A DNA stretch of 64,000 nt from Maridesulfovibrio sp. (GCF_963678865.1 NZ_OY787459.1:3154501-3218500), one strand, 5' to 3'. Counted from the first letter of the stretch, positions 34,421-42,901 are shown. The notes: a model not told the origin generated them from the sequence alone. Numbers and translations are program-made.

Positions 34421-35332
34421 ATGGAAGAAAGATCTAAAATTCTTATTGTTGATGATGAACGTTTGAATCTTAATGTCCTTTCGGATCTGTTGCGTCAGGA
34501 TTATAAGGTGGTTCTGGCCAAGAACGGTAATCAGGCCCTTGATCGGATTAATTCAGACAATCCTCCCGATCTGGTTCTTCTGGATGTGCTTATGCCGGAA
34601 ATAGACGGCTACGAGGTGCTGCGCAAAATTAAATCCAGAGAGGAAACCAAGTCTATTCCGGTTATTTTTATTACCGCCCTTGATTCCGAACACGACGAGG
34701 CTCGCGGACTGGAGATGGGAGCTGTCGACTACATCCGCAAACCTTTCCACCCGCCAATTGTCACGGCGCGTGTCAAAAACCATCTTACAATTGCGCGCCA
34801 ACGCAAATTGCTGGAAGGACTTGCCAATCTTGACGGGCTTACCGAGATGCCCAACCGCAGGAGTTTTGAACTGGCCCTGGAAAAGGAATGGCGACGCTGC
34901 AGTCGTTCCGGGGATAAAATTTCTCTTGTAATGCTTGATGTTGATTGCTTCAAACAATACAACGACAATTATGGTCATACTGCCGGGGATGAAATTCTGA
35001 AGAGAGTTGCCGGAGTCTTGCAGGCCGAGGTGCAACGTCCGGCTGATGTGGCAGCCCGTTACGGAGGAGAGGAATTCGTGCTGCTGCTTCCCGAGACTGA
35101 TTCTGACGGAGGCAGGTATATTGCCGAAAAAATCAGGGTTCTGATTTCCGAGCTGGATATCAAACACGAATTTTCATCAGTCTGTAATGTTCTTACTGTA
35201 AGTCTTGGAGGAGTCACTGTTGTCCCCTCCACTTTTTCCAAGGCGCAGGATTTGACCATTGGAGCAGATTCCATGCTTTATGAAGCCAAGCGAAGGGGCA
35301 GGAATATGGTTCTCTGGACTGATTTTACCTGA
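34421..35332 (+). CDS. Response regulator with GGDEF diguanylate cyclase output
   Basis: This 303-residue protein has a receiver (acidic pair in VDDERLN, phospho-Asp in LLDVLMPEIDGYE, Lys in YIRKPF) joined to a GGDEF domain. The active site is GGEEF in ARYGGEEFVLLLPE, with the inhibitory I-site RPAD exactly five residues upstream, so product feedback is expected. It makes c-di-GMP when phosphorylated. It starts 5 bp after the hybrid kinase gene, with AGGA upstream, which makes it that kinase's probable partner. It converges with the luxQ-like gene, with only 3 bp between the stops. Confidence 0.95.
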   Translation: MEERSKILIVDDERLNLNVLSDLLRQDYKVVLAKNGNQALDRINSDNPPDLVLLDVLMPEIDGYEVLRKIKSREETKSIPVIFITALDSEHDEARGLEMGAVDYIRKPFHPPIVTARVKNHLTIARQRKLLEGLANLDGLTEMPNRRSFELALEKEWRRCSRSGDKISLVMLDVDCFKQYNDNYGHTAGDEILKRVAGVLQAEVQRPADVAARYGGEEFVLLLPETDSDGGRYIAEKIRVLISELDIKHEFSSVCNVLTVSLGGVTVVPSTFSKAQDLTIGADSMLYEAKRRGRNMVLWTDFT

Positions 35333-35335
35333 TCG

Positions 35336-38011
35336 TTATTTCCCTTCCGGGAACCAGATTTCGTATGAAGTCCCTTCTCCGGGGGCACTCTTGCATTCGA
35401 TGGTGCCGTTCAACGCCCTTGTGACGAGATTGTAGACCAGATGCATTCCCAGACCTGTGTTACCGGAGCTTCTAGCCGTAGTGTAGAACGGTTCAAATAC
35501 TTTCAGTGTCTGCTCTGGGCTCATGCCGATGCCGTTGTCGGCAAAGGTAAGCATTACCCCGTTTCTGCTGGGAGCTGCGGTAATGGAGATTTCACCTTCT
35601 TCCGTGTCAGGGAAGGCATGGAGCAGAGAGTTGCTCACGATATTGGTGATGACCTGCATGAGTGATCCCGGTGAAATGTATATTTCCATTCCTTTGGGGC
35701 AGTCCACGGTAAGCTTGTGTTTGTATTGCTTGAATCGCGGTTTCAGCGAAAGCAGTATGCCCTGTATATATTCGTTAAGGTTGACCTGTCTTATATCGTC
35801 AGATGCCTGATCCACTGCCAGCTGTTTGAAGTTGCTGATTAAAGAAGCGGACCGTTCAAGGTTTTTCATTATATTATCAAGGGCTTCCTTGCTGGTCGCC
35901 AAGTATTTCTCAAGGTCCGACCTCTTCATTTGCCCTGAAATGAAGCTGTTGTGCAGGATTTCGTTCAGTTCTTTGAGAAAAGATGCACTGGTGACGCTTA
36001 TTCCCAGCGGAGTGTTTATTTCGTGGGCTACCCCGGCGACCAGCTCCCCTAGGGAAGCCATCTTTTCCGTTTCAACCAGCTTATCCTGAGTCTGTCGCAG
36101 TTCATCCATGGATTTAACCAGTGCGGTATTGGCATTTTCCAGTTCTGTTGTGCGCATGGTTACCCTTTCCACCAACTCCTTGTTTAATGATTTAAGTTCC
36201 TGCTCAACTTCTTTGATACGGGATATGTCCGTGGAGATGGTCAGGATAGCAGGTGTGTTGTTTTCAGCAGAAATATAGGGAACCCGGGTTGTTTCAATCC
36301 AGTGGGTGTTGCGGTCTTCGTCCCGGAAGCTTTTTTCGGTTAGCAGCTTTTCATTGCGTTCAATTACCCTGAGGTCATCTTCCATGATCCGGGTGACCTC
36401 CACCGGATCACTAATAACATCGGGCAGGAATTTACCGGTAATTTCATCCACCGGACGACCCATTTTTTTGGCCTTGATACTGTTGACCAGCAGGAATTTA
36501 CCTTCAAGGTCATTGGCAAATATTTCTTGTGGCAGCAGGTCGATGATCTGGCGCAACCTTGCTTCGCTCTCGTGGGCTTTTTTGACTGCTTCCCTGTTTT
36601 CCGTGACATCAAGCCCCTGAAGAAGAATAAAGTCTGGATCACTGTCTGGGGCCATCCTTACTGGAGAAAAGGTCCAGATATAATATTTGACTGTGCCGTC
36701 CGCAGAGGTGATAGGCAGTTCCAAAACAGGGGTGAGGTCTTCCTGTGCTGCCTGCTTCAGGGCTTCGGTCACTTTTTTATGGAAGTCCTTATGGAAAAAT
36801 GATGTCAGAGTTTGGCTCCAGACATGATTGTCGTCAACTCCGGCAACAGTCGCCGCTGCCGGGTTCATATCAAGAATGGTCCCGGTCAGATCACAGTTGA
36901 TGATCGGCGCCTTTGCGGAAGAAAACAGTTTGGATATGTATGCACTGTTTTCATCCAGCCTTGAAACCATTTCTTCCAGTGTTAATCCGAGGTTATTGAA
37001 TTCTTTGACCTGACCGGGGATGAAGCTTGTATTTCTGTTCCCGGAAGCGACATTTTTGGCGTAATCTGTAAGCATTTTCAAGGCCTTGAGGATTCTTTTC
37101 TGCAGTCCCCATGCCGTGAAAATAGCCAGCAGGGTTGTAAATGAAAGCAATATGCCCAGATTCTGCATGTAATTTTGTTTCAGATACTTGAAGGTAGGGT
37201 TTATCCGTGAAAAGCTGAACAGCAAAGGACTGTCTGATTGCTGGGGCAGCAGTTGAATTGTAGAATAGATAAGATCCTCATCGATCTTGAATTCGCCCGG
37301 TTCGATGTTCATGGTCCAGTCTATGAGCTTTTTCATTTCCGTCTTGGACGGATTGGAAGTGCTTATGATCAGTCTGTGCCTGCTGATCAGTGCCCCGTTT
37401 ATGGCTGCGGAGGCTTTTTTCAGACGGTCTATAAAAGATACGTTGGAATTTAGGTCTATGCCGCCGTACAGGATTCCGGCAACTTCCCCGGTTTCTTTGT
37501 TGAAGACCGGTACTGCACAAACCAGCATGGTCCTTATGTTGTTCAGGGACCTGAAAGAAAGATAACCCCATGCCGGGGAAGAGCTCATGGTGTTTTTAAA
37601 TTTGTTGCGCAGCTGCACAATTGGCAGCTCTATAACTCCGGCTTCTATCCAGTTGCGGCCATCGCGGTATATGGTCAGCACGTCCAGCAGGTACCCCTGT
37701 TTTGAGTTCATGAATTCGTATAGTTTACGGTCAAGAACTTCTTTGTCCCCGCTGATGATTGCACTCCTGACTTCTGCGTCAAGTGTCATGTCTATGAGGT
37801 CGTCCTTGATATCTTCAAGGGTGTTCTTCAGAGATAGTGAAACAATGCTTTCGGTCTTTTCGGTGTCTATGGCGAGTTCGTGTTCAAGGGTGGTTTTGGA
37901 CAGGTAGAAAGACCATGCAAATATAAACATTCCCATGACTACTACCAAAGCCAGCATTGGAGCCAGCAATTGTGTCGTTAACCCCAGCGGTTCCTTGAAA
38001 AGACCTTTCAT
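35336..38011 (-). CDS. LuxQ-like sensor histidine kinase with double PAS
   Basis: This 891-residue kinase has a membrane helix (~14-37) and a ~240-residue periplasmic domain. The domain resembles the LuxQ double-PAS sensor, including a block like PAWGYLSFRSL then TMLVCAVPVFNKETGEVAG, with ligand-loop residues before SFIDRLKKA. A second helix (~283-305), HAMP, two PAS domains (~365-610), HisKA (ELVAGVAHEINTPLG) and HATPase (NIVSNSLLHAF, DNGIGM, NTGLGMHL) follow. Unlike Vibrio LuxQ it has no receiver, so it would signal to a separate regulator. Its ATG overlaps the luxP stop (TGATG), a strong sign that the two make one receptor. Confidence 0.88.
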   Translation of the reverse strand: MKGLFKEPLGLTTQLLAPMLALVVVMGMFIFAWSFYLSKTTLEHELAIDTEKTESIVSLSLKNTLEDIKDDLIDMTLDAEVRSAIISGDKEVLDRKLYEFMNSKQGYLLDVLTIYRDGRNWIEAGVIELPIVQLRNKFKNTMSSSPAWGYLSFRSLNNIRTMLVCAVPVFNKETGEVAGILYGGIDLNSNVSFIDRLKKASAAINGALISRHRLIISTSNPSKTEMKKLIDWTMNIEPGEFKIDEDLIYSTIQLLPQQSDSPLLFSFSRINPTFKYLKQNYMQNLGILLSFTTLLAIFTAWGLQKRILKALKMLTDYAKNVASGNRNTSFIPGQVKEFNNLGLTLEEMVSRLDENSAYISKLFSSAKAPIINCDLTGTILDMNPAAATVAGVDDNHVWSQTLTSFFHKDFHKKVTEALKQAAQEDLTPVLELPITSADGTVKYYIWTFSPVRMAPDSDPDFILLQGLDVTENREAVKKAHESEARLRQIIDLLPQEIFANDLEGKFLLVNSIKAKKMGRPVDEITGKFLPDVISDPVEVTRIMEDDLRVIERNEKLLTEKSFRDEDRNTHWIETTRVPYISAENNTPAILTISTDISRIKEVEQELKSLNKELVERVTMRTTELENANTALVKSMDELRQTQDKLVETEKMASLGELVAGVAHEINTPLGISVTSASFLKELNEILHNSFISGQMKRSDLEKYLATSKEALDNIMKNLERSASLISNFKQLAVDQASDDIRQVNLNEYIQGILLSLKPRFKQYKHKLTVDCPKGMEIYISPGSLMQVITNIVSNSLLHAFPDTEEGEISITAAPSRNGVMLTFADNGIGMSPEQTLKVFEPFYTTARSSGNTGLGMHLVYNLVTRALNGTIECKSAPGEGTSYEIWFPEGK

Positions 38012-39123
38012 CAGTTATCCTCTTGAAGACTGGAGTAGCGGAAACTCTCCTGCTGCAGTTGCTGTAATCTTTTTTCTGAGATTCCTTTTTCCAGTATTTC
38101 AAACCTGCCGGAAAAGACAAGTGGGATTTGTGAGTCTTTACCAAGTAGATCAAGAATTATGGCGTCGGCAATGGCGACTCCGTTGTCATCATTGATCCGC
38201 ATGATGGTTACATCCAATTCTCCTTTTTTTATGGCGTCTATTTCGGGTGAACCTCCACCCCAGCCGTTGATCATGATTCGTCCCAAATAACCCGTTTCAC
38301 GCAAACCTTCGACGGCTCCCAGGGCTATATCCGTGGAGCAGGCATAGATAAATTTAATTTCCGGATGTTTACGTACAATATTACGGGTAGCAAGTCTGGC
38401 CTTTTCTTTGTTTATTCCGGTTTGGAACAGGGAGACAAGCTTGAGGGATGTTTTGTTATCCATATAGGATATGAATGTTCTGCCGCGTTCTTCATTCAGA
38501 TAGCCGGGGTCCGGCAGGAGTACAGCGTAGTTTCCAAGTCCACCGGTCTTGTGTTCAAAGTACCGTGCAAGGATTGTGGCGCCTTCGGCGTGATCGAATC
38601 CTACGTACATGAAAGGCTGTTTGTCGTCCCATTCCTTCAGGGGGGTGGTGATGTTCTGCAGAATTATCCGCGGCTTACCTGAAAGAAGAGCAGGCTCTAT
38701 CATCCGTTGATGGCGCTGTGCATCGAGGGTGGAGATCAGGTAATCCGGATCGGTCTGCAGTGCTTTGCGGAAAGTGGCTGCATGTTTGGTTGGATCCCCG
38801 GATGTTTTTATGGAGAAAATTAAAATTTCAGGCGTAACCCCGTATTGATTCAGCCTGTTTTTGAGGGATGAGATGCTTCGGCGCCAGTAATCGGAAACCT
38901 GTCCGCCGGGATAAACTATGGCTATTTTGGGGGGGGGAATTTTTCCGGGCCGCTGGACGTTGTTTTTGCTGATAATCTTTTTGAAGTTGTCTTCACGGAT
39001 TTTTTCTGCCGGATGGGTTTCTATATATTTGTCAAGAGTATAGTATTTATCGGCTTCCGCCATATGCGGTAGAAGCAGAAGTGAAAGAAAAACTATGAGC
39101 GGCAGGAACAGCTTAGGATTCAT
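38011..39123 (-). CDS. luxP: LuxP orthologue, autoinducer-2-binding periplasmic protein
   Basis: About 370 residues with signal peptide and periplasmic-binding fold. Blocks match Vibrio LuxP closely: VYPGGQVSDYW, LISTLDAQRHQ, QNITTPLKEWD, YVGFDHAEG, IYACSTDIALGAV, MINGWGGGSPEIDAI and VTIMRINDD. The AI-2 contact residues of V. harveyi LuxP (Gln77, Ser79, Trp82, Asn159, Arg215, Thr266, Asp267, Trp289, Arg310, from memory) all have identical counterparts: Gln75, Ser77, Trp80, Asn157, Arg213, Thr264, Asp265, Trp288 and Arg309. The ATG at 39123 has GGAG six bases upstream; another ATG lies at 39135. It likely binds borated AI-2 and presents it to the coupled kinase. Confidence 0.92.
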   Translation of the reverse strand: MNPKLFLPLIVFLSLLLLPHMAEADKYYTLDKYIETHPAEKIREDNFKKIISKNNVQRPGKIPPPKIAIVYPGGQVSDYWRRSISSLKNRLNQYGVTPEILIFSIKTSGDPTKHAATFRKALQTDPDYLISTLDAQRHQRMIEPALLSGKPRIILQNITTPLKEWDDKQPFMYVGFDHAEGATILARYFEHKTGGLGNYAVLLPDPGYLNEERGRTFISYMDNKTSLKLVSLFQTGINKEKARLATRNIVRKHPEIKFIYACSTDIALGAVEGLRETGYLGRIMINGWGGGSPEIDAIKKGELDVTIMRINDDNGVAIADAIILDLLGKDSQIPLVFSGRFEILEKGISEKRLQQLQQESFRYSSLQEDN

Positions 39124-39124
39124 T

Positions 39125-39169
39125 ACTGTCTCCATATTTCGGTTTTTACACGGGAAATATGGAGACAGT
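39125..39169 (-). promoter_or_regulatory. Perfect 16-bp hairpin covering the luxP ribosome site
   Basis: In the mRNA sense, ACTGTCTCCATATTTC (39169-39154) pairs fully with GAAATATGGAGACAGT (39140-39125) around a 13-nt loop. The luxP GGAG (39133-39130) is inside the 3-prime arm, and the ATG is one base beyond it. Such a stem would hide the ribosome site, or the inverted repeat could be an operator in DNA. No T-run follows, so it does not look like a terminator. Confidence 0.8.
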
Positions 39170-39196
39170 GTATCAGATTTACAGGTGAATGTAACT

Positions 39197-39841
39197 CTAG
39201 GATGATGGTGTCGCGCCCAGCGGGGTGCGTTGGCGGAGCAGGGTCACTCCGGCGTAAACCAGCGGGGTGTCCAGAAAAGCGATTGCAACCTTGGCAACCC
39301 ATTGGCCGATGATGATATCGGTTACGGGCATGATTCCGTAAAAGGCTACGGTGACAAAGATTGTGGAATCAATCAGCTGTGATACAATTGTTGAAAGGTT
39401 GTTGCGCAGCCAGAGGTGTTTGCCGCCGGTCATCCTGCGCAGCAGGTGGAACAGGTGGACATCATTGGTCTGGCTGACCAGATATGCCAGCAAAGAGGCG
39501 AGCACTATACGAGGAGTGCTGGCAAGTACGCTGGCAAAACCTTCCTGCCCGTGCCAGAAGGGTGCAGGAGTCCAGTACAGGGCGGCCCATGAAAGGGCGA
39601 TGGCTGTAAGCAGGGCGATGAATCCGCAATGGATTACCTCGTTTGCCCGTTCCTTGCCCCAGATTTCGCTGATAATGTCCGAGACAATGAAAGTGATGGA
39701 GTAGGCAAGGACCCCGGCAGGAGCGTAAAAACCGAAGATGTTGATGATTTTGGTTGAGACCACTGCGGCCATAACCAGCGAGCCGATGAAAAGGCTCGTG
39801 AGAAGAGTGAACGCTTTGCGTTCAAAAGTTGAAGAGAGCAT
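39197..39841 (-). CDS. yhhQ: Queuosine precursor transporter (VUT family, YhhQ)
   Basis: This 214-residue, six-helix membrane protein has VUT-family hallmarks: AVVSTKIINIFGFYAPAGVL, ITFIVSDIISEIWGKERAN and the C-terminal IVSQLIDSTIFVTVAFYG. YhhQ imports preQ0/preQ1, precursors of the modified tRNA base queuosine. The divergent gene is queF, which makes preQ1, so both act in the same pathway. AGGGA eight bases before the ATG supports the start. The stop is ~70 bp upstream of luxP on the same strand, so read-through into luxP is possible. Confidence 0.93.
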   Translation of the reverse strand: MLSSTFERKAFTLLTSLFIGSLVMAAVVSTKIINIFGFYAPAGVLAYSITFIVSDIISEIWGKERANEVIHCGFIALLTAIALSWAALYWTPAPFWHGQEGFASVLASTPRIVLASLLAYLVSQTNDVHLFHLLRRMTGGKHLWLRNNLSTIVSQLIDSTIFVTVAFYGIMPVTDIIIGQWVAKVAIAFLDTPLVYAGVTLLRQRTPLGATPSS

Positions 39842-40094
39842 TGGATTCCCTTGTGTTGAATGGTTGTTCTTTGAAGCGGAAACAACCCGACACGGGCAAA
39901 AGGGAGAAAGTCCCGCACCTCGGCAGTTCCGCTCCGGGGCAAAAGTTCAAGGTGAGGGTTGCCACTGTTCGGGGGAAAAGTCAAAACAGAAATGAGCCTC
40001 AGCAGGACTTGCTTTTGCCGGGCAAGCTGCTAAGTGCTGTGAACCGTTTGAGGAACTTTTCAAATTAGACTGTTTATCTATGGAGAAGATTAAA
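39842..40094. promoter_or_regulatory. Divergent yhhQ-queF control region with three CGGGGCAAAAG-like boxes
   Basis: Three related boxes lie at 39893-39903, 39935-39945 and 39970-39980, spaced 42 and 35 bp. A CTTGC/GCAAG hairpin lies at ~40007-40025. No standard preQ1 riboswitch pattern was found on either strand. The boxes may bind a regulator or be part of a leader RNA. Confidence 0.35.
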
Positions 40095-40598
40095 GTGAAG
40101 ACGACCAAAAGCCAGGACAAGACTGAATCCCTTGTCTCCCTCGGTCAGGCCGGGGCTACTGAGTACAATTACGATAGCCCAAGTCCTGAAATACTGGAGA
40201 CATTCCCCAATAATTTTCCGGGTAGGCCCTACATCATCAGTATTGAATTTCCAGAGTACACCTCTCTGTGTCCGGTCACCGGCCAGCCGGATTTTGCAAC
40301 CATTATTGTTGAGTACATTCCCGATGAGCTTTGTGTGGAGTCCAAGAGTTTCAAACTTTACATGGGAGCTTACCGTAACCATCAGTCCTTTATGGAAACC
40401 ATAACCAACAATATCCTTGACCACTTTACAAGTCGCCTTTCACCTCTTTGGATGCGGGTAAAAGGGATTTTTTCTCCCCGTGGTGGAACCGCCCTGCATG
40501 TCTTTGCCGAACATTATAAAAAAGACAGTGCGCAGTATAAAGATGTCCGGGAAATTGTGCGCGAATGGAAGCTGGAATCAGGTAGACATTCAGCATAG
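40095..40598 (+). CDS. queF: NADPH-dependent 7-cyano-7-deazaguanine reductase
   Basis: About 167 residues from the GTG at 40095, which has GGAG nine bases upstream; an ATG at 40080 without ribosome site would add five residues. The enzyme reduces preQ0 to preQ1 in queuosine synthesis. Visible family marks: the catalytic Cys in YTSLCPVTGQPDF with Asp seven residues later, and the NADPH-binding QueF motif ESKSFKLYMGAYRNH. The length suits the short, YkvM-type QueF. It is divergent from yhhQ. No stable terminator was identified after it. Confidence 0.95.
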   Translation: MKTTKSQDKTESLVSLGQAGATEYNYDSPSPEILETFPNNFPGRPYIISIEFPEYTSLCPVTGQPDFATIIVEYIPDELCVESKSFKLYMGAYRNHQSFMETITNNILDHFTSRLSPLWMRVKGIFSPRGGTALHVFAEHYKKDSAQYKDVREIVREWKLESGRHSA

Positions 40599-40692
40599 TT
40601 TTATTTACTCGCAATATTAGTATGTTGCCCTGTGTTTTTTGAGCGCGGGGCAAAATAAGCTGCGGCTACTACTTGACAGGTTAAGATTAATT

Positions 40693-40708
40693 TTTATATT
40701 TTGCCAAA
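40693..40708. promoter_or_regulatory. ArsR-2 operator candidate, copy 1
   Basis: TTTATATTTTGCCAAA lies 25 bp before the arsR start at 40734. Its exact reverse complement occurs at 41121-41136, in front of the permease gene. Two perfect 16-bp copies in one locus point to a shared repressor site. Confidence 0.65.
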
Positions 40709-40733
40709 CAGGAAAATTCTGGAGGCGCAATAA

Positions 40734-41063
40734 ATGTCAGCAAGTATCGAGACAAAATCAAAAGTGTTCAAAGCTCTGGGGCATCCCAGCAGGCTTGCCA
40801 TTGTGGAGGCCCTTTGCGATGGAGAACTTTGTGTCTGCGATATTGTTCCTATTGTTGGGAGGGATATCTCCACTGTTTCAAAGCACCTTTCCCTGCTCAA
40901 GGACGCTGGGGTGCTTAAGGACAGCAAGCGAGGCACCAATGTTTACTACAGTTTGGCTATGAATTGTGTGCCCGGATTCCTGAACTGTCTTGAGAATTTT
41001 TTTGCTGTGAAGTTTGAGGAGCAGGCCAAAGCCTACGCCGCAAGCTCCATTAAAAGGCTGTAA
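40734..41063 (+). CDS. ArsR-family repressor (second locus)
   Basis: This 109-residue winged-helix protein has LGHPSRLAIVEALCDGE, the metal box ELCVCDI, recognition helix DISTVSKHLSLLKDAGV and wing SKRGTNVYYSL. A Cys pair near the C-terminus (NCVPGFLNCL) could complete a metal site. GGAGG lies eight bases before the ATG. It likely controls itself and the downstream permease through the paired operator. The inducer may be arsenite or another soft metal(loid). Confidence 0.93.
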   Translation: MSASIETKSKVFKALGHPSRLAIVEALCDGELCVCDIVPIVGRDISTVSKHLSLLKDAGVLKDSKRGTNVYYSLAMNCVPGFLNCLENFFAVKFEEQAKAYAASSIKRL

Positions 41064-41068
41064 ACCGG

Positions 41069-41104
41069 GAGCAGCTGCGTTTTTGTTGCAGCTGTTCTTT
41101 TTTG
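41069..41104 (+). terminator. Intrinsic terminator after arsR-2
   Basis: GAGCAGCTGC and GCAGCTGTTC pair with one G-U around a nine-base loop, followed by TTTTTT. It separates arsR from the permease, which has its own operator copy. Confidence 0.82.
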
Positions 41105-41120
41105 AACCTAAAGTTTCGTA

Positions 41121-41136
41121 TTTGGCAAAATATAAA
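41121..41136. promoter_or_regulatory. ArsR-2 operator candidate, copy 2
   Basis: TTTGGCAAAATATAAA is the exact reverse complement of 40693-40708 and lies 15 bp before the permease start, overlapping the likely promoter. Confidence 0.65.
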
Positions 41137-41151
41137 TACCGGAGTAGTTAA

Positions 41152-42300
41152 ATGGAAGAATTAAATTTGAAACCATGTGCCTGTTCATCCAAGTCTAAGA
41201 ATCCTCAGCCGCTAGGTCTTGAACCCATAGGGTTGAATCCCGAAGCGGAAGCGGCCGCGCAAAAGCAGAAAAAATCCCTTCCGGTGGGCGGTAAAGCTTT
41301 GTGGGCGTTGATGGCTGGCGGGGTGTTGCTCTGGTATGCACTCTATGCACAACTGTTGCCTTTTTCGAGATATGCGGCGTTTGATTTATTCGGACTTGTC
41401 CCCGGCAGTCATCTTGGTGAGGCTGTGCAGTTTTTTGTTTATGACACCCCTAAGGTGTTGATGCTTTTGGTGCTGGTGGTCTTCGGCATCGGCATTGTCC
41501 GTTCTTATGTGACCGTGGAGTGGACCCGTAAAGTGCTGGCCGGTAAACGTGAGTCTGCGGGAAACGTGCTTGCCGGCCTGCTCGGTGTAGTTACTCCGTT
41601 CTGTTCCTGCTCAGCTGTACCTCTTTTTATCGGCTTTGTGGCTGGGGGAGTTCCTCTCGGAGTTACTTTTTCCTTCCTGATTTCAGCTCCCATGGTTAAT
41701 GAAGTCGCGTTGGTTCTTCTTTATGGGCTTATGGGCTGGAAGGTTGCGGCCCTGTACTTTACAACCGGGATATGTATAGCCGTTGTTGCCGGGTGGGTCA
41801 TAGGCCGTCTGGGTATGGAAAAGCATGTGGAAGGCTGGGTCAAGCTGGCCAGTGCCCAGAATAACGGACCTCAGTCAGGAATGAGTGTTGAGGACCGCGT
41901 TGTTTTCGGTCTTGATTCGGTGAAGGACATTGTCGGTAAGGTCTGGATGTATGTTGTGCTCGGTATTGCCGCCGGGGCGGCCATCCACGGATACGTTCCT
42001 GAAGACATGATGGCTTCCATCATGGGCAAGGATGTCTGGTGGGCGGTTCCTGTTTCCGTGTTGCTTGGTATACCCATGTACACAAATGCTGCCGGGGTTA
42101 TTCCCATTGTTGATGCTTTGCTGGGCAAGGGGGCTGCTCTCGGCACAGTGTTGGCTTTCATGATGAGTGTAATTGCCCTTTCTTTTCCGGAAATGGTTAT
42201 TCTGCGCAAGGTGCTCAAGCCCAAGCTTATCGCAGTATTTGTCGGGGTTGTTGGCTGCGGAATTCTCATTGTAGGCTATCTTTTCAATATGATTATTTAA
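41152..42300 (+). CDS. Predicted permease of the ArsP/DUF318 family
   Basis: This 382-residue protein of about eight membrane helices has the family core VTPFCSCSAVPLFIGFVAGGVPLGVTF, here noted as FCSCSAVP and APMVNEVALVL, and a second half with GIPMYTNAAGVIPIVDALL. The N-terminus carries CACSS, a possible metal-binding tail. ArsP members export trivalent organoarsenicals, but other family members are uncharacterised. The ATG has GGAG eight bases upstream. Regulation by the adjacent ArsR is supported by the shared operator. The DGC-domain gene follows. Confidence 0.88.
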   Translation: MEELNLKPCACSSKSKNPQPLGLEPIGLNPEAEAAAQKQKKSLPVGGKALWALMAGGVLLWYALYAQLLPFSRYAAFDLFGLVPGSHLGEAVQFFVYDTPKVLMLLVLVVFGIGIVRSYVTVEWTRKVLAGKRESAGNVLAGLLGVVTPFCSCSAVPLFIGFVAGGVPLGVTFSFLISAPMVNEVALVLLYGLMGWKVAALYFTTGICIAVVAGWVIGRLGMEKHVEGWVKLASAQNNGPQSGMSVEDRVVFGLDSVKDIVGKVWMYVVLGIAAGAAIHGYVPEDMMASIMGKDVWWAVPVSVLLGIPMYTNAAGVIPIVDALLGKGAALGTVLAFMMSVIALSFPEMVILRKVLKPKLIAVFVGVVGCGILIVGYLFNMII

Positions 42301-42322
42301 TCTGTATAAGATTGAGCTGCTG

Positions 42323-42361
42323 CAGCCGCATTGCCTTTTGGGGCGGTGCGGCTGTTTTTTT
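42323..42361 (+). terminator. Intrinsic terminator after the permease
   Basis: CAGCCGCA and TGCGGCTG form the stem, with an inner GCC/GGC pairing, and a run of seven T follows. It ends 69 bp before the next gene. Confidence 0.85.
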
Positions 42362-42429
42362 GTCATTTATCTCAAGTGCGGAATTGTGTTATTGTTGAAG
42401 TGAACGATTATTATGGGAGGTAATTCCAA

Positions 42430-42846
42430 ATGACTGAAGAATATGAAACCGGTTTTTTGGTCGTCAGTTGCTCGGGCGGTTCCGGTTCCGGCCAAGCGGC
42501 AAATAGTCTTGCGGTGGAGTTGAACAGAAGCGGGTTTGCCAAGATGGTTTGCCTTGCCGGGGTTGGGGCGGGTGTAGCAGAGTGCGTAGATGAGGCAGGC
42601 AAGGTCCGGGATCTGATTGTTATTGACGGTTGTGAAAAGGGGTGCTCCCGGATAATGTTGCAGAAGATGGGTATAGAACCGGTCCATACCTTTTGTCTTA
42701 CAAAGATGGGCGTAAAGTGTCCGGTTACTGAGGTTGATGCTGAAATGCTGGCCGAGCTTCGCAAGAAGATCAAACTGTTGTTCGGACAGCAGCGGTCTGA
42801 TTCGAAGTATGCAGTGTGCGGATGTGATACTTGTGTCCGGGAATAA
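42430..42846 (+). CDS. DGC-domain putative zinc-binding protein
   Basis: This 138-residue protein has the family pattern of a Ser/Gly-rich start (VVSCSGGSGSGQAAN), CLAGVGAGV, then VIDGCEKGCSRIML, the DGC motif with its Cys residues, and a Cys-rich tail (CGCDTCVRE). Such proteins often sit beside ArsR-permease operons, and many are thought to bind a metal or persulfide. The exact role is unknown. GGGAGG lies nine bases before the ATG. Confidence 0.85.
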   Translation: MTEEYETGFLVVSCSGGSGSGQAANSLAVELNRSGFAKMVCLAGVGAGVAECVDEAGKVRDLIVIDGCEKGCSRIMLQKMGIEPVHTFCLTKMGVKCPVTEVDAEMLAELRKKIKLLFGQQRSDSKYAVCGCDTCVRE

Positions 42847-42901
42847 ATGTAATGTATTTTTTAAAAAATAATATATTTGAAGCGGTTTTATGTTATGTAG
42901 G

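Noticed and set aside
39125..39169. luxP hairpin as a terminator for yhhQ
   Set aside because: No T-run follows the stem on the minus strand, and it ends at the luxP start codon.
39842..40094. preQ1 riboswitch for queF or yhhQ
   Set aside because: Neither the short type I pseudoknot pattern nor another known preQ1 class could be recognised on either strand.
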